NCBI GenBank assembly: GCA_031422295.1
Contig: JANOQM010000060.1
Coordinates: 1-32,249, forward strand
Direction: 5' to 3'
From: JANOMH01 sp031422295
GTDB lineage: Bacteria > Pseudomonadota > Alphaproteobacteria > Rhodobacterales > Rhodobacteraceae
Length of the DNA: 32,249 nt
Shown: piece by piece, positions 8,159-15,638 of the stretch
How positions within the stretch are numbered: position 1 is the stretch's first letter
Layout of the letters: each line of letters begins with the position of its first letter
The notes under the pieces: generated by a model
The model's database searches: none
The model's input: only the letters and a program-made list of their open reading frames with translations
What the model was told of the DNA's origin: nothing
Translations under genes and position numbers: made by a program

Positions 8159-11100
8159 ATGACGCTGGATGAGTACGAAAAGTTCGGGCGCGCACAGTAC
8201 GCAAAGCTCGCAGAGACCGTCGCCCGAATCCTGGAGGCGGCTCTCAGGCCACACCCCAGGATCAGGTTGCAGCAATGCCAGCATCGGTCGAAAGCGGTCG
8301 AATCTTTGTGTAAGAAGCTCGCCAACCGTGGTCGCGCCGATCCCGCATCAATCGAAACCACTGTAAAGGATTTGGGTGGTTGCCGATTGATCTTTTATAC
8401 AAATTCGGACGTCAGCCGCTTCAGAAATGAAGGAATTCTCTCGGCTTGTTTCGAGATCGACTACGAACGTTCCAAACTCCACCAGCCTGATCCGCAAGCG
8501 AATGCAGTTGGACCTCTCTTTACCTCGGAAAACTACGTTGTGCGACTGAAGGCGGATCGCGCCGATCTGCACGAATACGCCGACATCGCTGGTCTTTGGT
8601 GTGAGGTGCAAATCCAGACCACGCTGAATCATGCGTGGTCTGAAATGGAGCATGACATCATCTACAAACCACCGAAACTGCAAGGGTTCGGCGCGCGCGC
8701 TATGGGCGCGATAGAAAAGCGTATGCGCGACATCATGGTCCGCCATCTCATCCCTGCCGGGCACGAGTTCGCAAAAGTCGACTATGATTTCCAGCGACTA
8801 TCGCAGGGGCTCCAGATTTTTGACCGGGATATATTCGAAGAACTCAAAACAGCCACTGACAATAATGTTCGATTTGAGACGCTTGACCGGTTTATCGACT
8901 ATGTTTTGCCGAACTATGATGACGTCTTGGGCATCTATCCTGAGCTGTGTACTGCATTTGCAGAGATGTTGACTGAGGCTCGACAAACAACGCTTAGACC
9001 GGTTGTGACGGAGTTCGGCCAGATTGCTGGCAAAACTATCGAGCAGATCGAACGGCGCGTCGCCGAGGCGCTTGAACCGCTGAAATATATTGACGTCGTA
9101 AAGACTTTCGACTTGTCCTGTAGCTTTTACCTAAATGCTCATTCGGACGAAAGCAGGACAATTTGGATCGACCTTTTGAAGCATCTCGCGAAGCATGAAC
9201 GCGATGTTTGGCGCAATAATGGACCCGCTGTTCAGGAATTTTTGGTTAAACATATAGCCGCTATGGACAAGGAGCGCCGCGAGGCGTTGCGTCCCATCAT
9301 TGTCGCCACCTTGCACGCTGCGCTGGGATCGGAAGTATCTGGAACTACCAGTACGCACGACACTGTCACTTTCCATCAAGGGAGTGTGCAGGCCAGCGAA
9401 ATTTTGCGGCAACTCCGGGGCCAAGCAATCGATCTGTTGAAGGACATGTTTGTCGCCGCACCGACAGAGCAAGCGCGACGTGCTATCAAGAGTGCCTTTG
9501 GGGAGGCGATGCGTCAGCCCCACATGGCAAACTACAGCAACGATCTCATAGACTTGATACTTGAAGACACGGTGCGCATCATAGGCTTTTACTGCGATGC
9601 AGCGCCGACTGCTTCCCTGCACCTCCGGCAGTCTCTTGAGCATGATCTATTTTATCACTTTCGGCGGCATGAGCGACTCCCCGACAGTTTCGGTGATGCA
9701 GTTCCGCACGCGATGCAGCGCGTTGATGAAATGATCTTGCGTTTCCGGGACACCGTGAACGCGGACGAAGAGTTTGTCATTTACAAAATACTTGTCGGCT
9801 ACGAGTCCATTTTTCCTTACCGTTGGCATAGCGGCACCGCCAACTTTGAGCAGGAGCAAGCCTACCGGGAGGCCGAGATGCTGAAACTGGTCGCCACTGT
9901 CTCTGACGAAACTGCTGACCTGTGGTACGAACGCGTTCAGCTATTTGCCGCAACCGAGTCAGACGATTTGGCAACATTTCCTGTCTTGGGTAAGTTCCTT
10001 CAAGCACTTGGCTCAATACACCCCACAATTGCGCTTTCTTACCTCGAACGCATTGGCGGACCCGTTGGGTCATTTGTGCCAGCCCTTCTTAATGGTATCG
10101 CGACGAGCCCAAGAGCAGAAGATGGTCGTGCTCTGGCGGTTGAATGGATTATCCAGCGAAAACACGTTTCAGGTGTGATGCGGCACTATGTGACGGCACG
10201 ACCGCCGACCATAGAGTCATTGCGGCAAGCCCTAAGGGCCGCGATTGACCTTATGGATAATTGGGCGGTCTTAGATGCAGTTTCCGCCGCTGCTGCACAT
10301 CACAAAGCAGTCGAGTACGATTTGGTTGATGACGTCCTCCTACCCGCAGTTAGATATCTCACGGAGCAAGGTCAGTTCGGCTGGGTAGGCAATTTGCGTT
10401 TCGAATCCCGCAAGTCGCACATCTTCGAAGATCTCAGCGGATCGCAATCAGCAGAGCTTCGCGCAATACTCGCGCTAATACCCGAGCTAGACTACGGGGC
10501 GGAAGAACTCCTGATGAAACTTGCTGCGCAAGCGCCGAATTCAGTTTTGGATTTCTTCGAAAGTCGACTAGCGTGCGTGATGGGTGACATTGATGAAGAG
10601 CGCTTCGAGGCGATCCCGTTTCAGTTTCACCGTCTAAATCCATCGCATGTCTCAGTCGACGCGACTGTTGCGCGTGCCTTCGCTTGGTATCTTCAGGACA
10701 GGCCCCTCTTCCCCTATCGCGGCGGTCGTTTCATCGCAAATCTGTTCCCAACGCTGTCGGCTGAACTTCAGAAGTCCTTGCTGACGATACTTGAAGGTAG
10801 TGACCCTGAACGGCTGGGATTTGTGATCAAACTTTTGCAGAGTTATAATGGCGGAATATTCCTTCAGCCACTCTGCAAAGCACTGGTGACAGCACTTCCC
10901 AGCGGCGATGATCGTCTGGAAGATGTGAAGCACATCCTCTTTTCTACCGGTGTAGTGCGCGGCGAATTCGGTTTCGTAGATGTTTACCTCGAAAAGCAGC
11001 GGGATTTATCGGACTGGATTGGGGATCAGGATGAAAGTGTCAGGTCTTTTGCCCGATCTGCAACTGCCGACCTCGACAAGATGATTGCGGGGGAGCGTCG

Positions 11101-11179
11101 GCGAGCAGAAGCGGCACGACAGTTACGTCAGCGAAGCTATCAAATCCCCGATGCAGAAGATGATCCAATCGGCGAGTGA
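8159..11179 (+). CDS. large RelA/SpoT-like nucleotidyltransferase-domain protein
   Basis: A 1006-residue protein. Residues about 15-200 resemble the RelA/SpoT nucleotidyltransferase fold: RSKAVESLCKKL (43-54), KDLGGCRLIFY (70-80, putative metal-binding Asp71), EVQIQTTLNHAW (149-160, putative catalytic Glu149) and EMEHDIIYK (162-170). The canonical Tyr/His G-loop of (p)ppGpp synthetases (GYxSxH type) is not seen; the equivalent region reads FTSENYVVRL. The remaining 800 residues look largely alpha-helical and match nothing I recognise; they may be a repeat scaffold or sensor. No hydrolase (HD), TGS or ACT domain is visible, unlike housekeeping Rel. It is divergent from the restriction operon with 182 bp between them. 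It may make an alarmone or modify tRNA as an abortive-infection effector; this is inference. Confidence 0.75.
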   Translation: MTLDEYEKFGRAQYAKLAETVARILEAALRPHPRIRLQQCQHRSKAVESLCKKLANRGRADPASIETTVKDLGGCRLIFYTNSDVSRFRNEGILSACFEIDYERSKLHQPDPQANAVGPLFTSENYVVRLKADRADLHEYADIAGLWCEVQIQTTLNHAWSEMEHDIIYKPPKLQGFGARAMGAIEKRMRDIMVRHLIPAGHEFAKVDYDFQRLSQGLQIFDRDIFEELKTATDNNVRFETLDRFIDYVLPNYDDVLGIYPELCTAFAEMLTEARQTTLRPVVTEFGQIAGKTIEQIERRVAEALEPLKYIDVVKTFDLSCSFYLNAHSDESRTIWIDLLKHLAKHERDVWRNNGPAVQEFLVKHIAAMDKERREALRPIIVATLHAALGSEVSGTTSTHDTVTFHQGSVQASEILRQLRGQAIDLLKDMFVAAPTEQARRAIKSAFGEAMRQPHMANYSNDLIDLILEDTVRIIGFYCDAAPTASLHLRQSLEHDLFYHFRRHERLPDSFGDAVPHAMQRVDEMILRFRDTVNADEEFVIYKILVGYESIFPYRWHSGTANFEQEQAYREAEMLKLVATVSDETADLWYERVQLFAATESDDLATFPVLGKFLQALGSIHPTIALSYLERIGGPVGSFVPALLNGIATSPRAEDGRALAVEWIIQRKHVSGVMRHYVTARPPTIESLRQALRAAIDLMDNWAVLDAVSAAAAHHKAVEYDLVDDVLLPAVRYLTEQGQFGWVGNLRFESRKSHIFEDLSGSQSAELRAILALIPELDYGAEELLMKLAAQAPNSVLDFFESRLACVMGDIDEERFEAIPFQFHRLNPSHVSVDATVARAFAWYLQDRPLFPYRGGRFIANLFPTLSAELQKSLLTILEGSDPERLGFVIKLLQSYNGGIFLQPLCKALVTALPSGDDRLEDVKHILFSTGVVRGEFGFVDVYLEKQRDLSDWIGDQDESVRSFARSATADLDKMIAGERRRAEAARQLRQRSYQIPDAEDDPIGE

Positions 11180-11482
11180 GGGAGAGGAGGGCACTGTCCG
11201 ATCTTTGGTCAGACATCTCGATACAAGACCGCAATCCCGTCGCTTCGGGTAGGTGGCCGAGATGAGCCGCCTGTTGAAAGACAGCGTTCAGGCAATAGCG
11301 AAATGAAATCGCCGCTATTGGTATGCCCTGCTGAGGGGCGCTGATCTGGTCATGAGTGGTCGGGTTTGGGTCAGTACAGGTATTATCCTGACGAAACGGC
11401 ACACCGTTGTTCATCCTGCAACCCGGAGCAATTCCGGCACGGGGTTGATGCAGAGATTCACTAGGTGCGTCGAGTTATGAAG

Positions 11483-11497
11483 GCTACTTAAGTAGCT
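11483..11497. promoter_or_regulatory. palindromic operator candidate, copy 1 of CTAC-N4-GTAGCT
   Basis: GCTACTTAAGTAGC (11483-11496) is a perfect 14-bp palindrome followed by T, giving CTAC-TTAA-GTAGCT. Two further CTAC-N4-GTAGCT sites occur in the island, at 12637-12650 and 13153-13166. This one lies upstream of the putative promoter of the 157-residue orphan. Confidence 0.5.
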
Positions 11498-11514
11498 GAT
11501 ATTAAACACTTTTA

Positions 11515-11543
11515 TTGATGTAGTTCTCTACTTGTGTTAGTAT
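11515..11543 (+). promoter_or_regulatory. putative sigma70-type promoter of the orphan gene at 11620
   Basis: TTGATG (11515-11520) and TAGTAT (11538-11543), 17 bp apart, each match the sigma70 consensus at four of six positions. The spacer includes the small inverted repeat GTAG-TTCT-CTAC (11520-11531). No gene lies between it and the start codon at 11620. Confidence 0.4.
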
Positions 11544-11619
11544 GTTTTTGTTGGGGGTGCTGGCAGCAAGGTCACCGCTCCCGCACTGACATTGATAGAA
11601 AGCAACTAAGGAGGTTATG

Positions 11620-12093
11620 ATGGACATTCAGGTGAGGACGAGGCGACCGCCGTCAGAGCATGAAATCAGATATGGGCGCTACGCGGCGGACATGGTCCGT
11701 GACAGCAAGTATTTCTTGGATGTCCGAGACAGGGCCGCCTACCTCTACATTGTGGGTAATTTTCCTTCCCATTTGAGGAAGGAATACACGGCAGCCTTGC
11801 GCCAGTTTTCGCGGAGGTATCGCAAGCCAACGAGTTTGGACGGAAAGATCGGTCGCGAATATCTGAACCCGGACATCGCGAACGACCTTCGCCTCGATGC
11901 CCATCCGATGGTTGTTGAAGTGCGCCTAATGATCTCAAGAGGTTATTTAATTCAAGGCTCCCGTGGTTTTGGTACGCGAAACACCTATCGGGAAGTATAC
12001 ATGTTCCAGCCCGGACCGGATCAGACCATGACCAATCGCATCACCATAAAGCTTGATGGCGCGTACAGGCAGGGGTGGGGTCAGGGGTTCTGA
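11620..12093 (+). CDS. hypothetical island protein, 157 residues
   Basis: I do not recognise this family. It is a small basic protein without membrane segments, signal peptide or cysteine motifs. It begins MDIQVRTRRPPSEHEIRYGRY and has many Arg/Tyr residues, so nucleic-acid binding is possible but unproven. Two ATG codons adjoin at 11617 and 11620. The exact AAGGAGG ribosome binding site (11608-11614) is 5 nt from the second and only 2 nt from the first, so I chose 11620. Such a perfect site suggests high expression. It has its own promoter-like sequence and a palindromic operator candidate upstream, and a 10-bp inverted repeat just downstream (12117-12153). It could be a regulator of the three CTAC-N4-GTAGCT sites. 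Confidence 0.6.
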   Translation: MDIQVRTRRPPSEHEIRYGRYAADMVRDSKYFLDVRDRAAYLYIVGNFPSHLRKEYTAALRQFSRRYRKPTSLDGKIGREYLNPDIANDLRLDAHPMVVEVRLMISRGYLIQGSRGFGTRNTYREVYMFQPGPDQTMTNRITIKLDGAYRQGWGQGF

Positions 12094-12116
12094 TTTCTCG
12101 ATACGGTGCTACAGGA

Positions 12117-12153
12117 CACGTTCATCCTTCAGGGTTGCGGAGAGATGAACGTG
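12117..12153. repeat. 10-bp inverted repeat (hairpin) after the orphan gene
   Basis: CACGTTCATC (12117-12126) and GATGAACGTG (12144-12153) are perfect reverse complements with a 17-nt loop. No T-run follows on either strand, so it is not a classical terminator. It lies 24 bp downstream of the 157-residue gene and may be a transcript-stabilising hairpin, a protein-binding site or a residue of a mobile element. Confidence 0.45.
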
Positions 12154-12197
12154 CCAACCTGTCACAAGTCCGTTACCGCAAGCACAGATTTCGCAGC

Positions 12198-12548
12198 TCA
12201 AATATGGCCCGCGCGGTCCATGTTTTGAACGGATAGACCGCCTACAAGCCGGTCGACGCTTTTTTGGCGAACGCCCTTTGCGACGACCAACCACTGGGCA
12301 AGCACTGCGAGCGCAGTCCTCGGGTCCCTCGCGGCGCGGATATCCCAGTGTCCTGCCGACAGATCGATGCAATGTGTGAGACGGGACCTTTCACCTTTTG
12401 CAAGCAGTACCACCTCCCCTGCTCGAACCGCGATGACAACTTTTGAAACGGGAATGTCGGGGCTGTAGTGAAGTTTGGCCTTGTCGACCGGTATCGCTTT
12501 TGACCCCATTTCCCCGCGCAATACTAAGCATAATTGAGTCCCATCCAT
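12198..12548 (-). CDS. possible small hypothetical protein, 116 residues
   Basis: A weakly supported candidate. The frame is open for 116 codons with fairly natural codon use. The protein is hydrophilic, with two short stretches that look like beta strands (KVVIAVRAGEVVLLAKG, about residues 36-52) and an Ala/Leu/Val-rich helix near 78-91. I recognise no family. The start at 12548 has no clear ribosome binding site; an in-frame ATG at 12509 (residue 14) is an alternative. The second CTAC-N4-GTAGCT palindrome lies about 90 bp upstream, and a TATAAG element lies between them on the minus strand, which modestly favours a real gene. It might equally be a decayed gene. Confidence 0.35.
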   Translation of the reverse strand: MDGTQLCLVLRGEMGSKAIPVDKAKLHYSPDIPVSKVVIAVRAGEVVLLAKGERSRLTHCIDLSAGHWDIRAARDPRTALAVLAQWLVVAKGVRQKSVDRLVGGLSVQNMDRAGHI

Positions 12549-12636
12549 TCTCGATCTGATACGAGTGCCGGTATGCTGAGACTAGGGTGAAAACCGGGCT
12601 GGCTCAACACAATATTCTTATAAATCATTGATTTTC

Positions 12637-12650
12637 CTACATATGTAGCT
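12637..12650. promoter_or_regulatory. palindromic operator candidate, copy 2 of CTAC-N4-GTAGCT
   Basis: CTAC-ATAT-GTAGCT; the inner 12 bp CTACATATGTAG is a perfect palindrome. It lies in an AT-rich patch about 90 bp upstream of the weak minus-strand gene candidate at 12198-12548. It shares all ten fixed bases with copies 1 and 3. Confidence 0.5.
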
Positions 12651-13152
12651 TTCACTAAGTATCGTGAAGATAGGTCTTGATGTGCAAAGTTGGTCATTCT
12701 CGCGCATCACCACTCGCCGAAATCGTCTTTGGCTGAGAGGTGGATGCATCATGAACCAAAACCAAGACCGGTAGATCAGGTTTTGGCATTCCGCCTTGTA
12801 CTGGCCATTGGTTTGCGAACCACCGATAGTTTTTTGCAACGCGTTGCAGGCTGGCCCGAGCCGAGTAGGGCCCAAGCGCTCGCTGACGCCATGGTCTAGT
12901 TTAGCCCAACCCGAAAGCCCGAAAATATAGAATGGGTTTGGAAGTCGGTTTGTGAATGCGAAGTCGAGGCTCTTGAACGCGATAACTGGCACAGCAACGC
13001 GCATAGGTAAAAGGGTGCAGGGGGGGGTACGAATACGGGTAGCGCGGGACCTTCCTAGATTCTAAAAATGGGTACCTGCGCCTAGATTATATGTCAACAG
13101 ATCAATGGGTTAAGTGAAATTTTTATTTGACTCCGAGTGTTAGAACCGATAC

Positions 13153-13166
13153 CTACACTTGTAGCT
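13153..13166. promoter_or_regulatory. palindromic operator candidate, copy 3 of CTAC-N4-GTAGCT
   Basis: CTAC-ACTT-GTAGCT lies about 180 bp upstream of the small gene pair that precedes the recombinases. A TTGACT hexamer is about 20 bp upstream, so a bound protein could cover a promoter here. It shares the ten fixed bases with copies 1 and 2. Confidence 0.45.
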
Positions 13167-13284
13167 CCTGAGGGGGTCTTGTCTTCGTATCGCCCCTATT
13201 AGTCAGAGAGTAGGCGACGCATCGAAGGCGACTAACCGGGTCGGTGGACCTGGGGTGTTGCCTCGTGCTCCACTCTGACGTGCA

Positions 13285-13327
13285 CCAATCCAACGAAATT
13301 CTACGGGCACGTGCCTCAGTGGATTGG
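13285..13327. repeat. nested inverted repeat before the small gene at 13336
   Basis: CCAATCCA (13285-13292) and TGGATTGG (13320-13327) are reverse complements. Between them lies the perfect 10-bp palindrome GGCACGTGCC (13306-13315). The structure ends 8 bp before the ATG at 13336, so it could be an operator or an mRNA leader fold that affects translation of the downstream pair. Confidence 0.4.
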
Positions 13328-13335
13328 GTAGTGAG

Positions 13336-13581
13336 ATGAAGCATATCGGACCTTTAACGTTGGTGCTCGGGGTTGCCCCGTTTGCTGCTGCATCACTCGC
13401 CATAGCGGGGATGGACCACAGCCCCCTGCCCTTCGTACCAACACACATTTTGGTGTCACAGGTGACGCCCGAGCCGCCCCCTGACTTCCTGAAAGCCCTA
13501 GCCGGGCTGCTCGCCAAACAGGCGGCACGGGAGGCGTTTGCGACCTATGGCGCGTCCACTTCCACAAAGGAGTACGAATAA
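13336..13581 (+). CDS. small hypothetical protein with hydrophobic N-terminus
   Basis: An 81-residue protein of unknown family. Residues 5-25 are hydrophobic (LTLVLGVAPFAAASLAIAG) and could be a membrane segment or signal peptide; the rest is soluble with a Pro-rich stretch followed by an Ala/Lys helix. The ATG at 13336 is preceded by a weak GTGAG. A TTG at 13324 is in frame but lies inside the upstream inverted repeat. Its stop overlaps the ATG of the next gene by one base (TAATG), so it appears to be coupled to the excisionase-like gene, which supports it being real. Function unknown. Confidence 0.45.
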   Translation: MKHIGPLTLVLGVAPFAAASLAIAGMDHSPLPFVPTHILVSQVTPEPPPDFLKALAGLLAKQAAREAFATYGASTSTKEYE

Positions 13582-13751
13582 TGAACCTGCCTATCCGCAG
13601 CCAGAGGGCTATGACAATCCGCGAATTGGCCGAGTATTGGCAGGTTAGCGAACGCACAATCAAGCGTTTGATCGACGCAGGAAAACTGCGCGCGTTCAAG
13701 ATTGGACGGCAGTGGCGGGTCCACCAGAGGGATGTGGAACGTTTTGAATAA
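13581..13751 (+). CDS. excisionase/AlpA-like helix-turn-helix protein
   Basis: A 56-residue protein that is almost entirely a winged-helix DNA-binding domain of the excisionase (MerR-like, HTH_17) kind. TIRELAEYWQVSERTIKRLI (12-31) is the helix-turn-helix and GKLRAFKIGRQWRVHQRDVERF (34-55) is the wing and closing helix. Proteins of this type act as recombination directionality factors or as transcription activators of integrase genes. It lies 198 bp upstream of the first recombinase and overlaps the preceding small gene by one base. The 198-bp gap holds a long inverted repeat (13806-13879) that it may bind. Which of the two roles it has cannot be told from sequence alone. Confidence 0.8.
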   Translation: MNLPIRSQRAMTIRELAEYWQVSERTIKRLIDAGKLRAFKIGRQWRVHQRDVERFE

Positions 13752-13805
13752 CGAAACATCGGTGATTCCAACGGTGACCTGTAATGTCCTGATTTGTCAC
13801 GATAT

Positions 13806-13879
13806 GTCCGGTGTTCGGGAAAGTGGTCCAGTTAACTTCGGTTTCAAATTCACTGCCCCAGTTTCCCGAAAGTCCGGAC
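13806..13879. repeat. long imperfect inverted repeat between HTH and recombinase genes
   Basis: The arm at 13806-13822 reads GTCCGG-TG-TTCGGGAAA. The reverse complement of 13862-13879 reads GTCCGG-ACT-TTCGGGAAA. Fifteen bases are shared with a 2/3-nt variable centre. The arms are 39 nt apart. The likely meaning is an arm-type binding site for the excisionase or recombinase, or a regulatory hairpin of the recombinase operon. Confidence 0.55.
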
Positions 13880-13949
13880 CCGACCCGAACTGTCAAGCAG
13901 AGTCCGATCCTGTCCACTCACCCTACCTTGTCCCAAAAAGGAATATGCC

Positions 13950-15638
13950 ATGAACGCCCACATTGAGATCAAGATCGGTGCTCCAACGCTTGCCGAGGTT
14001 CTCGAACACCTTCAACATAACAAATTGCTCGACGCGACGCGCCGTCGCGATCTGATGTCTGCTGTGAACGGGGCTGCCCAGTTGCTTGTCCAACATCCGA
14101 GCGCAATTCGGACAGACGTTCCGTCCCTCCGTGCTGCCTTCTTGGCCGTCCCACTTATCCGGCACAACATGAAAGCAAAGCGCTTCTCGAACATCAAATC
14201 TGGCCTCACCGTCGCGTTGCGGTTGGCGCGTGTTATACCGCGCAAGCGTCCCAAACCCGCGCCGACAGCGGCTTGGCACGCATTTCTGGGTCATACTGAT
14301 GCAAGCCATCAAGCATGGTCCTTGTCTCGCTTTGTTTCCTTCTGCGTCGACCGGGATATCGAGCCGAGCGATGTGGATGATGCCGTGTTGACGTCTTTCG
14401 GGAACTACCTCGACCGGACGATCATCACGAAGGAACCTGCCGCGATCACCAAATCTATGGCTCAAACATGGAACGGTATTGTCAGCCGTAAGCAACTGAA
14501 CTTCCGTCTGCTAACTGTGCCCCTGTCAGCGCGTTTTCTGGCTCTGCCGCTGACGACCTATCCCAACAGCCTGCGCAGTGATCTGGACACGTATTTCGAA
14601 CGCTTGCGCAAAACGAACAAGTTTTCGCGCGAGGGGCCGCGCAAACCATTGAAGGAGGTGAGCATCCGGAACATCGAAGCCCATGTGCGCCAGTTTCTTG
14701 ATGCCGCCGTGGCAAGCGGCCATCGTCCGGAGCAGTTCTCGACTTTGGCTAACCTCATTGAGCCCGATCTCGTCGAAGAGGTTTTTGCGATGATCGACGA
14801 CCGGACTGGCGGCAAGTCTATTACCACCATCGAGAATATAGCAGCGTCGATCCTTGCCATCGCACGCCACCATGTGCAAGCCGATGCAACCGTGATCCGG
14901 GACTTGGTGGCGATAAAGGCGGCAACAGATACACACCGGAAAGGCATGGGAGAAAAAAGCCGGGAACGGCTCTTGCAGTTCGAAGACTGGCGCAATGTCG
15001 CCCAATTGATCGCGTTACCGGACATCCTGATGGCCCGTGCCAAGGCAGGTGCGCTGAGTTCCCGGTCGGCGTTGGATGCGATGCACGCAGTGACAATTGC
15101 GATCCTTTTGGCCTGCCCCGTCCGATGCAAGAACCTTGCCGGGATCAAGCTCGGTACAAACCTCAAGGTCGAAGGGAAAGGACGGACGCGGACCTACAGG
15201 ATTTGGATCGACGGTCTGGACGTCAAAAACGGAACCCCCGTCGATGTTGGGCTGGGGGACTACGCGTCAGCGCTTCTGCGGGACTATCTGGACAACTTCC
15301 GCCATCTGCTGTGTCCGACAGCTTCTGACGCCCTGTTCCCGAACCAGACCGGCGGCTCGCGCACGCCCGCCAATTTCGGGCAGGCGCTTCAGGCATGCAT
15401 CAAGCGGGAGACCGGCCTCACCGTTCACACACACCTCTTCCGTCACATTGCAGGCAAGCTGTATCTGGAACGACATCCCGGTGATTACGAAACGGTCCGC
15501 AGGTTGCTCGGCCATAAGCGGATCGAGACCACCACAAGCTTCTATACGAGCGGCGACAGCAAGTTTGCGCAGGCCCAATACCACGATGTCCTGCGCGATC
15601 TCAGAAAGCGCCACGGAGGCAGCGGTCGTGGGCGCTAA
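13950..15638 (+). CDS. tyrosine recombinase/integrase, first of three recombinases
   Basis: A 562-residue site-specific recombinase of the phage-integrase family. Catalytic residues are visible: Arg392 in CPVRCKNL, the HxxR box at His495-Arg498 (HLFRHIAG), a following LLGHK histidine, and nucleophile Tyr532 in TTSFYTSG. The long N-terminal half would hold the core-binding domain. The start ATG follows an AAGGA ribosome binding site by about 9 nt. The stop overlaps the next recombinase start by 11 nt, so the two are co-translated. It may act jointly with the second tyrosine recombinase, as in multi-recombinase elements such as Tn554 or RIT elements; that comparison is by architecture only. Confidence 0.9.
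   Translation: MNAHIEIKIGAPTLAEVLEHLQHNKLLDATRRRDLMSAVNGAAQLLVQHPSAIRTDVPSLRAAFLAVPLIRHNMKAKRFSNIKSGLTVALRLARVIPRKRPKPAPTAAWHAFLGHTDASHQAWSLSRFVSFCVDRDIEPSDVDDAVLTSFGNYLDRTIITKEPAAITKSMAQTWNGIVSRKQLNFRLLTVPLSARFLALPLTTYPNSLRSDLDTYFERLRKTNKFSREGPRKPLKEVSIRNIEAHVRQFLDAAVASGHRPEQFSTLANLIEPDLVEEVFAMIDDRTGGKSITTIENIAASILAIARHHVQADATVIRDLVAIKAATDTHRKGMGEKSRERLLQFEDWRNVAQLIALPDILMARAKAGALSSRSALDAMHAVTIAILLACPVRCKNLAGIKLGTNLKVEGKGRTRTYRIWIDGLDVKNGTPVDVGLGDYASALLRDYLDNFRHLLCPTASDALFPNQTGGSRTPANFGQALQACIKRETGLTVHTHLFRHIAGKLYLERHPGDYETVRRLLGHKRIETTTSFYTSGDSKFAQAQYHDVLRDLRKRHGGSGRGR

Larger units (their letters stand above)
11180..11619. other. non-coding gap with promoter and operator-like sites
   Basis: I found no convincing coding sequence in this 440-bp gap. 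Its right third is AT-rich and holds the palindrome at 11483-11496, a sigma70-like promoter at 11515-11543 and a strong ribosome binding site at 11608-11614. The left part (11180-11460) shows nothing I can name. Confidence 0.5.
12549..13335. other. sparse, partly AT-rich island gap
   Basis: No credible gene is visible in these 787 bp. A plus-strand stretch at 12770-12900 could be translated to a hydrophobic piece faintly like an IS5-type transposase segment, but this is too weak to call. Palindromes at 12637-12650 and 13153-13166 and a nested inverted repeat at 13285-13327 are listed separately. A TTGACT hexamer at about 13127-13132 could be a -35 element, with the third palindrome in the position of the -10 region. 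Confidence 0.5.

Noticed and set aside
12690..12899. Possible decayed IS5-type transposase segment (LAIGLRTTDSFLQRVAGW-like)
   Set aside because: The similarity is faint and short, with no DDE residues, no terminal inverted repeats and no flanking duplication.
12618..13004. Minus-strand 128-codon frame
   Set aside because: No ribosome binding site, erratic composition, and it covers the palindrome at 12637; no family recognised.
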